From: Nonomuraea glycinis | GTDB taxonomy: Bacteria > Actinomycetota > Actinomycetes > Streptosporangiales > Streptosporangiaceae | Assembly (NCBI RefSeq): GCF_014646515.1 | Contig: NZ_BMNK01000005.1 | Span: forward strand, 369,710 to 433,709 | Direction: 5' to 3' | DNA length: 64,000 nucleotides | In this document: piece by piece, positions 15,834 to 24,747 of the stretch | How the letters are laid out: each line of letters opens with the position of its first letter | How positions within the stretch are numbered: position 1 is the first letter of the stretch | The notes under the pieces: generated by a model | What the model saw: the letters and a program-made list of their open reading frames with translations, nothing else | Told to the model about the DNA's origin: nothing | Databases searched by the model: none | Program-made: the position numbers and the translations under genes

Positions 15834-16808
15834 ATGAGATCGTTCACCGGAAAGCTGGCCGTCGTCACCGGAGGCGGCACAGGGATGGGTCGCGAACTGG
15901 TCGCCCAGTTGGCGGCCGACGGCTGTTCGGTCGCGACCTGCGACGTCAATGACGCCAACCTGGCCGTCACCGCGGACAACGCCCGCAAGGTCGCGTCCGG
16001 CGACGTGCGGGTCACGACCCACCACTGCGATGTGTCGGACGCGGCCCAGGTGGCGAGGTTCCGCGACGAGGTCATGGCGCAGCACGAGACGAGCCATATC
16101 AACCTGCTGTTCAACAACGCGGGCATCCACGGCGGCGGCAGCTTCGTCGCCGGCCCTCAGGACGAATGGGAGCGCACGTTCGACGTGTGCTGGGGAGGGG
16201 TGTACAACTGCTCGCGGGCATTCGTGCCGCTGTTGATCGCGAGCGACGAGGGCTGCCTCGTCAACACCAGCAGCGTCAACGGGTTCTGGGCGTTCATCGG
16301 CCCCGGCATTCCGCACACCGCCTACAGCACCGCGAAGTTCGCGATCAAAGGTTTCACCGAGGCGATGCTGGTGGACTTCCGGGTCAACGCGCCGCACGTC
16401 CAGGTCGCGCTCGTGATGCCGGGCCACGTCGGCACCGACATGATGATCAACTCTCGGCGGGCGCACGGTCAGTCCGACCCGGAGGACATGACCCCCGAAG
16501 AGATCGACAAGGCCCGCGCGCTCATCGTCGCCAACGCCGGCATCCCGGCCGAGCACGTGAGCGACGACGTGGTCCGCTCGATGATCAAGGGCATGGCCGA
16601 CGGCTTCCGGGACAGCGCCCCCCTCTCGGCCGCCGACGCCGCGACCGTCATCCTTGACGGCATCCGCGCCGGGACCTGGCGCATCCTGGTGGGTGAGGAC
16701 GCCCACGCCCTCGACACCGCGTTCCGCGCCGACCCGCTCGCTCTGTACGCACCCGGCAGTCCCGCCCTCGCGTCGATCCTCGGCATCCCGCTCGACGCCG
16801 GCAACTGA
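15834..16808 (+). CDS. Short-chain dehydrogenase/reductase
   Basis: 324-aa classical SDR with Rossmann fold. Cofactor loop TGGGTGMG lies at residues 12-19, NNAG follows the fourth strand, the catalytic Ser is in TSSVNG, and the YSTAK pair follows. The C-terminal extension of about 70 residues beyond the usual 250 is shared with some steroid/cyclohexanol-type SDRs. GAAGGGA 9 nt before the ATG supports the start. It is divergent from the BMP operon across a 128-bp gap and has no partner genes, so the substrate is unknown. Confidence 0.85.
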   Translation: MRSFTGKLAVVTGGGTGMGRELVAQLAADGCSVATCDVNDANLAVTADNARKVASGDVRVTTHHCDVSDAAQVARFRDEVMAQHETSHINLLFNNAGIHGGGSFVAGPQDEWERTFDVCWGGVYNCSRAFVPLLIASDEGCLVNTSSVNGFWAFIGPGIPHTAYSTAKFAIKGFTEAMLVDFRVNAPHVQVALVMPGHVGTDMMINSRRAHGQSDPEDMTPEEIDKARALIVANAGIPAEHVSDDVVRSMIKGMADGFRDSAPLSAADAATVILDGIRAGTWRILVGEDAHALDTAFRADPLALYAPGSPALASILGIPLDAGN

Positions 16809-16939
16809 CCTGATCCACCGCCCGTTCGAACGGTCACCCGGACGCTCGGGGGAGCGGCGTGGCGGGGGCCCCGCCGCCGGCGTCCGGCATGACCGCGTCC
16901 GGCATGACCGTCGAACCGATGACGCCGACCCGTGCCGCC

Positions 16940-17242
16940 TCAGCGCAGGGTGCTGGCGTCCTCGCCGCCGTCGTAGTTCTGCGACGCCCGCTGAATACGG
17001 GTCTCCTGCTGCCGGAGCGCGGTCGCGAGCAGGTCGAGCCCGGTAGCGATGTCCGTCATCCGCCGGCCGTGGTCCCGCGCGTACGCGCGGCCGTATTCGT
17101 CGTCGCCGAGGGCGGTTTTCGCCACCCCCGACGACGCCTCGAATCGGGTGCTCGCGCCGGCCAGGTCACCGGCCATGCCGTCCGCCGCGCACGCCAACCG
17201 GTGCAGGTGTCTCTTGCTGTAGGTGACGCCGTCCAACTCCAC
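16940..17242 (-). CDS. EspC-like type VII secretion-associated protein
   Basis: 100-aa all-helical protein starting at a GTG (17242) as MELDGVTYSKRHLHRLACAA. Length, the two-helix pattern (helix, loop with D-D-E-Y-G, long helix RRMTDIATGLDLLATALRQQ) and the C-terminal NYDGGED tail match the EspC/ESX-1-associated and WXG100-related substrate families. A longer frame to 17425 would overlap the divergent YbaB gene. GAGGAG lies 13 nt upstream, a little far. It is divergent from the YbaB-amidoligase operon and probably provides a co-secreted partner. Confidence 0.6.
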   Translation of the reverse strand: MELDGVTYSKRHLHRLACAADGMAGDLAGASTRFEASSGVAKTALGDDEYGRAYARDHGRRMTDIATGLDLLATALRQQETRIQRASQNYDGGEDASTLR

Positions 17243-17275
17243 GGGTGGGCAGCCTAGTACTCCTCGATCAAGGAC

Positions 17276-17308
17276 CCCACAAAATAGGGAAACGATGGTA
17301 ATTGTGGG
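17276..17308. promoter_or_regulatory. Inverted repeat in type VII divergent promoter
   Basis: CCCACAA and TTGTGGG (7-bp perfect arms, 19-nt spacer) lie between the EspC-like gene and the YbaB gene. The right arm belongs to AATTGTGGGAT (17300-17310), identical over 11 bp to 986-996 in the mtn divergent promoter. Candidate shared operator. Confidence 0.45.
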
Positions 17309-17341
17309 ATCTGCGATGCACAGGGGACATGAGGGACATAG

Positions 17342-17761
17342 ATGGCGACAGATGAGCCGTGGCGGCTGCTGGAGCAACTCGTCCAGGAGGTCAACCAGCA
17401 AACCGAGCAGCTTGGGAAGATGCACCAGAAGGTACGGGAGCTGTCGGCCACCGCCCGGTCGAAGGACGGCATGGTGACCGTGACCGTCGGTCCCCGCGGT
17501 GAGGTGCGGACGATCGAGTTCGATCCCCGGGTCTACCGCAAGCTGTCGCCGTCGGAGCTGTCCACCCTGATCGTCGAGCAGATCGGGCGGGCGACCAGCC
17601 AGGTCTCCGGTGAGATGCGGGAGCTGATGGGCCCCTTCGTACCGGATCTTCCGTTCGGGGACCTGTTCGGCGAGGGAACGGGCTTCGAGTCCTTCCTCCC
17701 CGGAGCCGGCCCGCCGCAGCCGGGGGATCCACGGCCGCCCGGCGAAGGTGACGCCCGCTGA
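17342..17761 (+). CDS. YbaB/EspL-like protein (type VII-associated)
   Basis: 139-aa YbaB/EbfC-family protein: N-terminal long helix (LVQEVNQQTEQLGKMHQKV), then the family's beta hairpin VTVTVGPRGEVRTIEFDP, then helix SPSELSTLIVEQIGRA, and a Pro/Gly-rich tail. YbaB-fold proteins such as EspL sit beside type VII substrates. GAGGGAC precedes the ATG, and the stop TGA overlaps the ATG of the giant downstream gene (TGATG), so the two are coupled. It probably serves as chaperone or stability factor for that product. Confidence 0.75.
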   Translation: MATDEPWRLLEQLVQEVNQQTEQLGKMHQKVRELSATARSKDGMVTVTVGPRGEVRTIEFDPRVYRKLSPSELSTLIVEQIGRATSQVSGEMRELMGPFVPDLPFGDLFGEGTGFESFLPGAGPPQPGDPRPPGEGDAR

Positions 17762-20700
17762 TGGGGCTTGACCTCAGTTTGGTGCCCGACGTGGTGAAGC
17801 CGCTGGCGAGGCCGTTGACGGGCGGCGCGTTCCCGGAGGCCGACGTCGGTGGGATCATCGCCGAGGCGGGGACACTGGAGAACCTGGCGGATCTCCTGGC
17901 CGAGATCAAGGCGGGGGACGCCGGTGCGGTCGTCAGGATGCTGCGCGGCCAGGAATGGCAGGGCGCCGCCAAGGAGGCGTTCGAGCAGACGTTCGCGGCC
18001 CTCGGCGGGCAGGCGGGAGCCACCGGGGCCGATTCCGGGGAGGCGCTGCTCGATCTGCTGGAGCGGGCCCTCCGGGACGAGGCGGCGTCCCTGCGCGAGC
18101 ACGGCGTGCGGATGCAGCACACCGAGTGGATGATCTACGCTTCGCTGGCGCTGCTCGGCGCGGTGATCGTCAAGCTGCTGGTGTGGATCTACGTCCACGG
18201 CCCGGCCGTTCTCGCGCTGATCCGGGAGCACACGCTGCTGACCCAGGTGAGCATCCAGACGATGAAGCGGCTCGTCCTCATGAGCACGCTGAAGTTCGCC
18301 GGGATCATGGGCGGGCTGGACCTCGGCGTGCAAGCGGCGCAGCAGGTCGTGGGGGACCGCGAGGCGGGGGACTTCGATCTCGCGTCGCTGGCGATGTCGG
18401 CCGGCAGCGGGGCCCTGACCGGCGCCCTGTTCGGCGGCGCGAACGCCGCGCTGTCGCGGCTGCTGAGCCGGCAGATGGTGTACGTCGCGTCCAGGGCCGA
18501 GCTGGCCGTGCGGGACAAGATCGTGGCGATCGGGCAGAGCATGTACGGCCAGGCGCTGCTGGGTGGGGCGGCGGGCACGGCCGGCGCCGTCCCCGCTCTG
18601 GCGCTCGGCGGGCAACTGGACGCCTCCCACCTCACGTACGCCTTCATTTCCGGCGTCGCGGGCGGCCTCGACGTCCCGGCCTCGGCCCGGACGAGCTACC
18701 TCCCGATGCGAGCGGTCGCCCAACTCGCCGACCCCGCGCACCCCGGCACCGCGCATCCCGCCTCGACGCACGCCGACACCGTGCACACCAGCACCGCGCA
18801 CCCCGCCTCCACGCACGCCGACACCGTGCACACCAGCACCGCGCACCCCGCCTCCACGCACGCCGACACCGGTTCGCCGCACCCGGCCGGTGAGCGCGCT
18901 CCCACCCGGCCGGTCGCCGCTATCGGCGAGACGACGCTCGCGGGCGAGATGACGCTCGTCGGCGCGCCGCACGCCGACACCGGTCCACCGCCCGCGTCCC
19001 CGCCCCCTGTCAGAGCCCCGAGCGACGCCGCCGGGCCTCAGATGCTCTCGAACGGGGCGATCGCCGGTGAGGTCGTCCGACGCCAGGACACGCCACTGCC
19101 AAGCGGGGACAGAGCCGTACACATAGGCGGGGACAGAGCTGTACCTGTAGGCGGGGACAGGGCCGTACAAGACGGAACTCCCGCGCGGGCCCCGCAGAAT
19201 CTTCCGGTCGAGCGACCCCAGCAGAACCTTCTCGCCGAGCGGACCCCCACCAACCAGAGCACGCCCGCCACCACCCGAGCCGAGGCCACGAGCCCGGGGC
19301 AGCTCCCACGGAGCTCTCTGCTTCCGGCCACCGTTCCGGCGATCACCACCGCGACCCCCGATGACGCCTTCGGCGGTGAGGGCGGGCGGGAACGACCACA
19401 GCAGCCCCACACGGACGCTCAACCACCGCGCGAGCAGAGCGCACTCCCGGCGAGGCCCGAACACCGGCCGGGACCGGTTGAACCCACGCTCAATGAGGGA
19501 AACCGGACGGGACCGCTCGTCTCCGCGGCCGGCCAGGGGGACCGGACGGTCGGGGCGATGCCGGCGGCCGACCCAGGCCCGTCCGGCCGCGCAGCCGACC
19601 CGGGCCCGCCTGGCAAGGTGGCCGAACCAGATTCGCCTGGCCGCGTGGTCGACCCAGGTCTGCCTGGCCGTGCGGCCGAACCAGGTTCACCCGGTATGGC
19701 ACGGGAGGCCGCACTCCCCGCGGCGCGGGCTCCACAAGAGCTGGCGGGTATCGCCGTCCAGGAACGGGCACAGCCGGCAGGGGCGCATCAGGTGCCCGGC
19801 GGACCCTCGCCGATTGCGGATCCGCGGCCCCGCGGCTTCGCCGAGGCGGCGGCGATCGTGCACCGCTGGACGCCCGACAACGGGAGCGGCCCGGACGGCC
19901 GCCGGGCAGGTCCGGAGAACCGGATCGAGCGGCTGCTCAGCGGTCCGCCGGACGGCCCCGGCACCTCTCCGAGGGCGGTGCCGGACGAGGTTCTCCTGGC
20001 CGAAGGGCGGCGGCTGACGGAGCGGCTGCCCGTCAGCGGCCAAGACGACACGACCGCACGGGCCCTGGCCCTGATGGGCCGGAGCATCGGCGGACCCGAC
20101 CAGGCAAGGGCCATCCATGCACTCGCGAACGACCTCGGCCTGAGGCTCGAGATCGACGCCCTGGTCGACGTCTTCAACGACGCCCAGCGGTACGGCCTGT
20201 CCCCGGCCGGCGCGACCGACCGTGCGGCGCTGGCCGGCATCCTGCACAGGATGATGGTGGCGGACTCCCACCGCTGGACGGGTATCCGGCACCAGCTCCG
20301 CTTCTCCTTACCGGACGCGAACGCCGTACAGGCACGCACGATCGGGCTCATGGTCACGATGATGGGGGACCCCGTCACCTCTACCAAAGTCCGGAACTTC
20401 ACGAGACCCATGCTCGAGAGGTACGGCATTCGCGACATCAGGGAGTTGCTCCCGGTCGTCCGGGCGGCCCACCAGAGGGGCCACATCCCCCGCGGCACGA
20501 CCGGAAGCGAGGCCCTGCTCGCGGCCATGGACGCGTTCCGGCGCGAGGACCCATCCTTGTGGAACGGCGTGCTGCTCGCCGAGAGGCACGCCCTGGCCGA
20601 CACCGGCGAGTCGACGGCACGGGTGCTCGCGCTCCTGGACGAGATCGCCGCGCGTGCGGAGGGCACGGTGCTTCCGCTGGACCGCCTGGCCGGTGAGGCG

Positions 20701-22386
20701 GGGCAGGGACGCTCGGTCGAACAGCTCGTGCGCCTGGCCGAGGACGCGCGGGCACACGGCGCCGACCTCACACGGGTGGCCGGGCCCCGGGAGCTCGTCG
20801 ACCTGCTCACCACGCACCGGACGCGAGACCCGTACCTCTGGGACGGGCTGCGGATCGCGGCCGAGAACGGCGTCACGCGGCCGAGCGACGACACGGCGCG
20901 CGTTCTCTCCCGGCTCGCCGAGATCACCGGCTCCGAGGCGCCGTCGCGGCTGCGCGTGTTCGAGCCGCTGCGCCGCCTGGCGGGAGACGCGGGCCTCGGC
21001 TATTCCGTCGAACGGCTGGTGGACAGCACGGCCGAGGCCCAGCGGAACGGCTTGGACCTCTTCGGGCCGGTCAGCCGGCGCCAGGTGCTCGATGCCCTGA
21101 CCCGAGACGCCGGCCCGGCCGCGCCCCGGCCGCCGGACATCCCGTCGGGGCTGCACGATCTGTCTCCGTCGGCCGTCCGGGACGCCCTGCGGGCCGCGAG
21201 CCGCGAGCACGAGGCGGCCCGGCAGGCGCTTCCCGAGGGGAGCCCGGTCCTGCGCCGCGTCCGGTCACTGCTGACCGGCCCGGACCTGCCGGCCATGGCG
21301 GAGCGGGAGCGTGTCGCCTCGCTGGAGGCCCGGGTCCAGGCGTGGCAGCGCTGGCCGGATCGCCCCGAGGTGTCGTTCACGAGGGATTTCGGGGCGTTCA
21401 GGGGGGCCTACGACCAGGCCGTGGAACGCGCCGTCAGGGGGGAGGCGGTGATCCCCTACATGCTGGACGACGCCACCGCGTCTCTGGCCGCCCGTGACGG
21501 CGGGCGCGGGTTCGGGCTGGAGCTCGAGTTCGACCTGCCGGACAGCGTCGCGCGCCAAGGCCTGGAGGCCATCGCCCGTGCCCTGCACGAGGCCGGACTG
21601 ACCGGCGACGCTCGGCAGCACGAGTACCACACCATGAAGGACCGGGGCTACAGCTCAGGAAAGAACGGCGGGCTCGGCCTGTGGAGGCTGGAGAAGGACG
21701 GCACGGTCGCGGGTGAACTGGTCTCGCCCATCCTGTACGACGAGCCCGCGACCTGGGAGAACCTCCGCGTCGCCGTCGATATCATCCGATCGCACGGCGG
21801 CACGGCCGGCCTGCGGACCGGTGGGCACGTCCATGTGGGCACCCACGACTTCGACCACATCGTGGAGAACTACACCAGCGTGCTGAACCACGTGGGCCAT
21901 CACCTCGACACGTTGTTCAGACTCGCGCACAACCCGGAGGCGGAGAGCCACCGGGGCCTCAAGCACTGCCGCCCCAACCAGCTGCCCGCCGCCGGCTACG
22001 AGCCGATCGGCCCGGTGCGGCATCGCAACAGCGGCCACGACTCCGCGGTGAACATGAACGCCATGCAAGGGTCCTCTAAGGATCACCTCGAATTGCGGCT
22101 GTGGGACGGCTCGCTCGACCCCGCCGTGATCCAGTCGCAGGTGAAGGTGTCGCTGGCACTGGTCGAGGCGGCGTTCCGCAACGCGACGCTGGGCGATCTG
22201 CCCAACCGGGGCAGGCCCGACCCGCTGGGCACCCACGCCGAACTCTTCGAGGATCCGGCGCAGGACCGCACCGAGCGGGGGAGCCTGTCCTTCCGCAGCC
22301 TGATGGACGAGATCTTCTGGCGGGCCGCCGACAAGGAGCAGCTCACCGCCCTGTACGCCGCCACTCGCTGGATGCGCCCGCAGTGA
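17761..22386 (+). CDS. Giant type VII-like protein with C-terminal amidoligase
   Basis: 1541 aa. Residues 1-110 are helical with a WXG-like centre (EWQGA, W66). Residues 123-150 are strongly hydrophobic, followed by a Gly/Ala-rich helical region to about 300. Residues 320-720 are disordered, with 15-aa THADTVH repeats (336-370) and 10-aa DPGPPG-type repeats (about 602-648). Residues 740-1115 are four roughly 100-aa helical repeats (the last two open P-x-LW-x-G). Residues 1250-1530 match the Amidoligase_2 (GS-like COOH-NH2 ligase) pattern: GLELEF (E1254, E1256), DGT, ELVSP, GGHVHVG (H1356, H1358) and a late ELR. All expected catalytic positions look intact. Likely a secreted or surface enzyme forming amide/isopeptide bonds; the substrate is unknown. 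Confidence 0.8.
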   Translation: MGLDLSLVPDVVKPLARPLTGGAFPEADVGGIIAEAGTLENLADLLAEIKAGDAGAVVRMLRGQEWQGAAKEAFEQTFAALGGQAGATGADSGEALLDLLERALRDEAASLREHGVRMQHTEWMIYASLALLGAVIVKLLVWIYVHGPAVLALIREHTLLTQVSIQTMKRLVLMSTLKFAGIMGGLDLGVQAAQQVVGDREAGDFDLASLAMSAGSGALTGALFGGANAALSRLLSRQMVYVASRAELAVRDKIVAIGQSMYGQALLGGAAGTAGAVPALALGGQLDASHLTYAFISGVAGGLDVPASARTSYLPMRAVAQLADPAHPGTAHPASTHADTVHTSTAHPASTHADTVHTSTAHPASTHADTGSPHPAGERAPTRPVAAIGETTLAGEMTLVGAPHADTGPPPASPPPVRAPSDAAGPQMLSNGAIAGEVVRRQDTPLPSGDRAVHIGGDRAVPVGGDRAVQDGTPARAPQNLPVERPQQNLLAERTPTNQSTPATTRAEATSPGQLPRSSLLPATVPAITTATPDDAFGGEGGRERPQQPHTDAQPPREQSALPARPEHRPGPVEPTLNEGNRTGPLVSAAGQGDRTVGAMPAADPGPSGRAADPGPPGKVAEPDSPGRVVDPGLPGRAAEPGSPGMAREAALPAARAPQELAGIAVQERAQPAGAHQVPGGPSPIADPRPRGFAEAAAIVHRWTPDNGSGPDGRRAGPENRIERLLSGPPDGPGTSPRAVPDEVLLAEGRRLTERLPVSGQDDTTARALALMGRSIGGPDQARAIHALANDLGLRLEIDALVDVFNDAQRYGLSPAGATDRAALAGILHRMMVADSHRWTGIRHQLRFSLPDANAVQARTIGLMVTMMGDPVTSTKVRNFTRPMLERYGIRDIRELLPVVRAAHQRGHIPRGTTGSEALLAAMDAFRREDPSLWNGVLLAERHALADTGESTARVLALLDEIAARAEGTVLPLDRLAGEAGQGRSVEQLVRLAEDARAHGADLTRVAGPRELVDLLTTHRTRDPYLWDGLRIAAENGVTRPSDDTARVLSRLAEITGSEAPSRLRVFEPLRRLAGDAGLGYSVERLVDSTAEAQRNGLDLFGPVSRRQVLDALTRDAGPAAPRPPDIPSGLHDLSPSAVRDALRAASREHEAARQALPEGSPVLRRVRSLLTGPDLPAMAERERVASLEARVQAWQRWPDRPEVSFTRDFGAFRGAYDQAVERAVRGEAVIPYMLDDATASLAARDGGRGFGLELEFDLPDSVARQGLEAIARALHEAGLTGDARQHEYHTMKDRGYSSGKNGGLGLWRLEKDGTVAGELVSPILYDEPATWENLRVAVDIIRSHGGTAGLRTGGHVHVGTHDFDHIVENYTSVLNHVGHHLDTLFRLAHNPEAESHRGLKHCRPNQLPAAGYEPIGPVRHRNSGHDSAVNMNAMQGSSKDHLELRLWDGSLDPAVIQSQVKVSLALVEAAFRNATLGDLPNRGRPDPLGTHAELFEDPAQDRTERGSLSFRSLMDEIFWRAADKEQLTALYAATRWMRPQ
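18751..18870 (+). repeat. 45-bp tandem repeats in amidoligase gene
   Basis: Two full 45-bp copies (18766-18810, 18811-18855) and a partial third encode the 15-residue unit THADTVHTSTAHPAS within the disordered region. The copies are nearly identical, suggesting recent expansion. Confidence 0.85.
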
Positions 22387-22406
22387 CCGCACCCCGGAGG
22401 ACACCC

Positions 22407-22997
22407 ATGGCCGTGCTCGTCCGTAACACCTCGTCGTCGGAGCCGCCTCCGGCCGCACCGGCCGGAGCCGACGGCCGGCCGTACCGCTTCGAGATGATCC
22501 ACGCGGGCGGCACCCGCCGTGGCTACGCCGACGACCCCGCCGAACTGGTCGCGATGCTCATCCCCGAGTACGCCGACTACGGCGACTACACCGAGCATCC
22601 CGAGTACGCCGACTACACCGAGCACCCCGAGCACCCCGAGCACGTCGGCTACGCCGAGCTCGCCACCGACGCGGAGCGGGCGGCCGCTCGGGTCCGTCTC
22701 GTCCTGGACATGCAGGTCAGGCTGCAAGCTCAGCTCGCGGCCGGGTGGCCGCTCGACGCGTGCACCGAGGCGGAGCGCGCCGTGCTCCTCGGCCCACGAC
22801 ACGAACCCCCGGCCCCCTCCCGATGGGAGGCACCGGTCCCTCTGGTCCTGATCTCGACCTTCTACGAGCCCACCGGCCCCCTCCCTAAGCCCTCGGGCCC
22901 GGCGGATCTCCAGCTCTGGCTCGACCCCGCCGACGACTGGACCCTGCTGACCAGCCTGCACACAGCCGGCCTGATCACCGTGAACAGGTCGCGCTGA
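22407..22997 (+). CDS. Companion protein of amidoligase, acidic Tyr/His repeats
   Basis: 196-aa protein beginning 20 nt after the amidoligase gene; GGAGG lies upstream of the ATG. Residues 25-50 form a small domain (RPYRFEMIHAGGTRRGY). Residues 55-80 are a low-complexity stretch of EYADY and TEHPE units rich in Glu, Tyr and His. A helix (ERAAARVRLVLDMQVRLQAQL) and a compact C-terminal domain with VPLVLISTFYEP and DWTLLTSLH follow. No known family is recognised. As the immediate neighbour of an amidoligase it could be its substrate, adaptor or immunity protein; the Glu-rich repeats would suit a carboxylate donor. Speculative. Confidence 0.6.
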   Translation: MAVLVRNTSSSEPPPAAPAGADGRPYRFEMIHAGGTRRGYADDPAELVAMLIPEYADYGDYTEHPEYADYTEHPEHPEHVGYAELATDAERAAARVRLVLDMQVRLQAQLAAGWPLDACTEAERAVLLGPRHEPPAPSRWEAPVPLVLISTFYEPTGPLPKPSGPADLQLWLDPADDWTLLTSLHTAGLITVNRSR

Positions 22998-23117
22998 CCT
23001 CGCGGCCGGCGGCCCGGCCGTCGTGAGCCGCGGCCCGCCTCGCCCTGGACAACCCTCGGCCCGGCATGATCACAATATGGCGCTGTTCGCCAACTTCGTC
23101 ACCACGGAAGGACGTAC

Positions 23118-24098
23118 GTGATCAAGCGAGGTATCACGGGGTTGTCGGTCCTGGTCGTCCTGATCCTCGGCACCAGCGTGTCGAGCGCGGCGGCGGACGA
23201 CGCTCCCGCCGCCCCCACGCACCCCGGGCCCGTCTACGCGACGGTCACCGACCAGAGCGGGAAACTGTCCCTCCAGACGTTCGGGCGTCCGGACGGGAAG
23301 GACATGGTGTTCCGGATCTCCGGATCGGTGTACGCCAACATCGAGGGCAACAGTCTGGACCCGGCGCTGCGGCACGGCCAGAAACTGTTCAACATCGAGG
23401 GTTACAACATCCGGCGGCTGTACCGGGTGCCCGAGACGAACCAGCTCTACCAGCTCTCCAGGGAGATCGTCTTCTACACCGACCCGGCGGATCCGCAGCG
23501 CGTCGTCCGCGAATGGCGGAACCCGATCGACGGCAAGACGTACCCGGTCGTCCCCATCAACAACGACGCGGTCAACTTCGGCCCGTTCCCGATCACCCCC
23601 TCCTACGTGGGGCCGCCGCTGCGCCGCTCGCACGACGAGACCATCTGGACCAGCGACATCGGCGTCCGCGCGGACCTCGGCGGCACCCTGGGCGAGCGGT
23701 TCGGCCTGACCGGCGGCGTGTACGCGGCGCAGGAGATGTTCGACTTCTCCGTCGACGAGCGCGAGGTGGCGGCGCGCACCCGGTCCGGCGTCCCGTCCGG
23801 CGCGATGGAGACGAAGATCAGCTGGGCGCGGACCAGCCCGTGGGCGCCGTTCATGTGCCTGCCGGAGACCGAGGTGCGCGGCCAGCTCACCTACCATGCC
23901 CGCAGCTGGTCGCTGGACTCCTACCGCGACATCGAGCCGTGGCTGCGCGCTGAGGTCGAGCAGAACCATCCGCTGTTCAAGGCCGCTCCCGGCGCGCCGG
24001 GAGCGAGCGAGAACTCCTGGACGTCCTTCCACAACAAGCAGCTCGGCAAGGGCGCCACCACCTGGGCAGGCTGGTGCGCCGCCAACGGCCGTCCATGA
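23118..24098 (+). CDS. Secreted DUF1838 family protein
   Basis: 326-aa protein with a Sec signal peptide (KRGITGLSVLVVLILGTSVSSAAA). The mature part shows segments I associate with DUF1838: FNIEGYNIRRLYRV, a REIVFYTDPADPQRVVREWRNP block, NNDAVNFGPF and a C-terminal region with SWARTSPWAPFM. GGAAGGAC precedes the GTG at 23118. Function of the family is not established. It is monocistronic and convergent with the conservon. Confidence 0.7.
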   Translation: MIKRGITGLSVLVVLILGTSVSSAAADDAPAAPTHPGPVYATVTDQSGKLSLQTFGRPDGKDMVFRISGSVYANIEGNSLDPALRHGQKLFNIEGYNIRRLYRVPETNQLYQLSREIVFYTDPADPQRVVREWRNPIDGKTYPVVPINNDAVNFGPFPITPSYVGPPLRRSHDETIWTSDIGVRADLGGTLGERFGLTGGVYAAQEMFDFSVDEREVAARTRSGVPSGAMETKISWARTSPWAPFMCLPETEVRGQLTYHARSWSLDSYRDIEPWLRAEVEQNHPLFKAAPGAPGASENSWTSFHNKQLGKGATTWAGWCAANGRP

Positions 24099-24101
24099 AC
24101 G

Positions 24102-24159
24102 TCCGCGACCGGCGGCACCGGGCCCACTCAGGTCACACCGGGCCCGGTCAGGTCGCGGA
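24102..24159. terminator. Two-tier hairpin between DUF1838 gene and conservon
   Basis: Nested stems TCCGCGACC/GGTCGCGGA (24102-24110 with 24151-24159) and ACCGGGCCC/GGGCCCGGT (24117-24125 with 24140-24148), each 9 bp and perfect. It overlaps the last codons of cvnD. A strong bidirectional terminator candidate for the convergent pair. Confidence 0.7.
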
Positions 24160-24747
24160 GTGCGGTGTGCCGCTGGTCCGTACGGCCATCAGGTGGTCGA
24201 TGAGCGCCAGCAGCACATCGCGTCCGGCCGCCCGGTCGCGGGCGTCACAGAGCATCAGCGGCACCTGCGGATCGAGGTCGAGTGCCCGCCGGATCTCCTC
24301 CTGCGTCCGGTCCCGGACACCGTGGAAGCAGTTGACGCCGACGACGAAGGGGATGCCACGGCTCTCGAAGAAGTCGATCGAGGCGAAGCTCACGTCCAGC
24401 CGGCGGGTGTCGACCAGGACGACCGCGCCCATCGCCCCGTTGACCAGGTCGTTCCACATGAACCAGAAGCGCTCCTGCCCGGGTGTGCCGAAGAGGTAGA
24501 GCACGAGTTCGCGGCTGATGGTGATGCGGCCGAAGTCCAGCGCGACGGTGGTGGTGGACTTGCCGTCCACACCGTCCAGATCGTCCACGCCGACGCCGGC
24601 ATGGGTCAGGTATTCCTCCGTACGCAGCGGGGCGACCTCGCTGACCGCGCCGACCAGGGTCGTCTTCCCGACGCCGAAACCACCGGCGATGAGGATCTTC
24701 ACCGCCAGAGGAGCGGCGTCCCCGTGGTCAGAGTTTGCGTAACCCAT
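24148..24747 (-). CDS. cvnD: Conservon small GTPase-like protein (CvnD)
   Basis: 199-aa Ras-like/MglA-like ATP/GTP-binding protein of actinobacterial conservons. P-loop GGFGVGKTT is at about residues 22-30, the switch-type FGTPGQERF follows, and a nucleotide specificity segment GVNCFHG lies near residue 140. The ATG at 24747 overlaps cvnC by 20 nt, a usual arrangement. Together with CvnA (kinase-like), CvnB (roadblock) and CvnC (DUF742) it forms a membrane-associated signalling complex comparable to a GPCR-G protein assembly. Confidence 0.92.
   Translation of the reverse strand: MGYANSDHGDAAPLAVKILIAGGFGVGKTTLVGAVSEVAPLRTEEYLTHAGVGVDDLDGVDGKSTTTVALDFGRITISRELVLYLFGTPGQERFWFMWNDLVNGAMGAVVLVDTRRLDVSFASIDFFESRGIPFVVGVNCFHGVRDRTQEEIRRALDLDPQVPLMLCDARDRAAGRDVLLALIDHLMAVRTSGTPHSAT

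Noticed and set aside
17533..19464. 643-aa minus-strand frame inside the amidoligase gene
   Set aside because: It is rich in Arg/Gly/Val with GGVRGAGVHG repeats that mirror the plus-strand repeats; no recognisable domain and no ribosome binding site.
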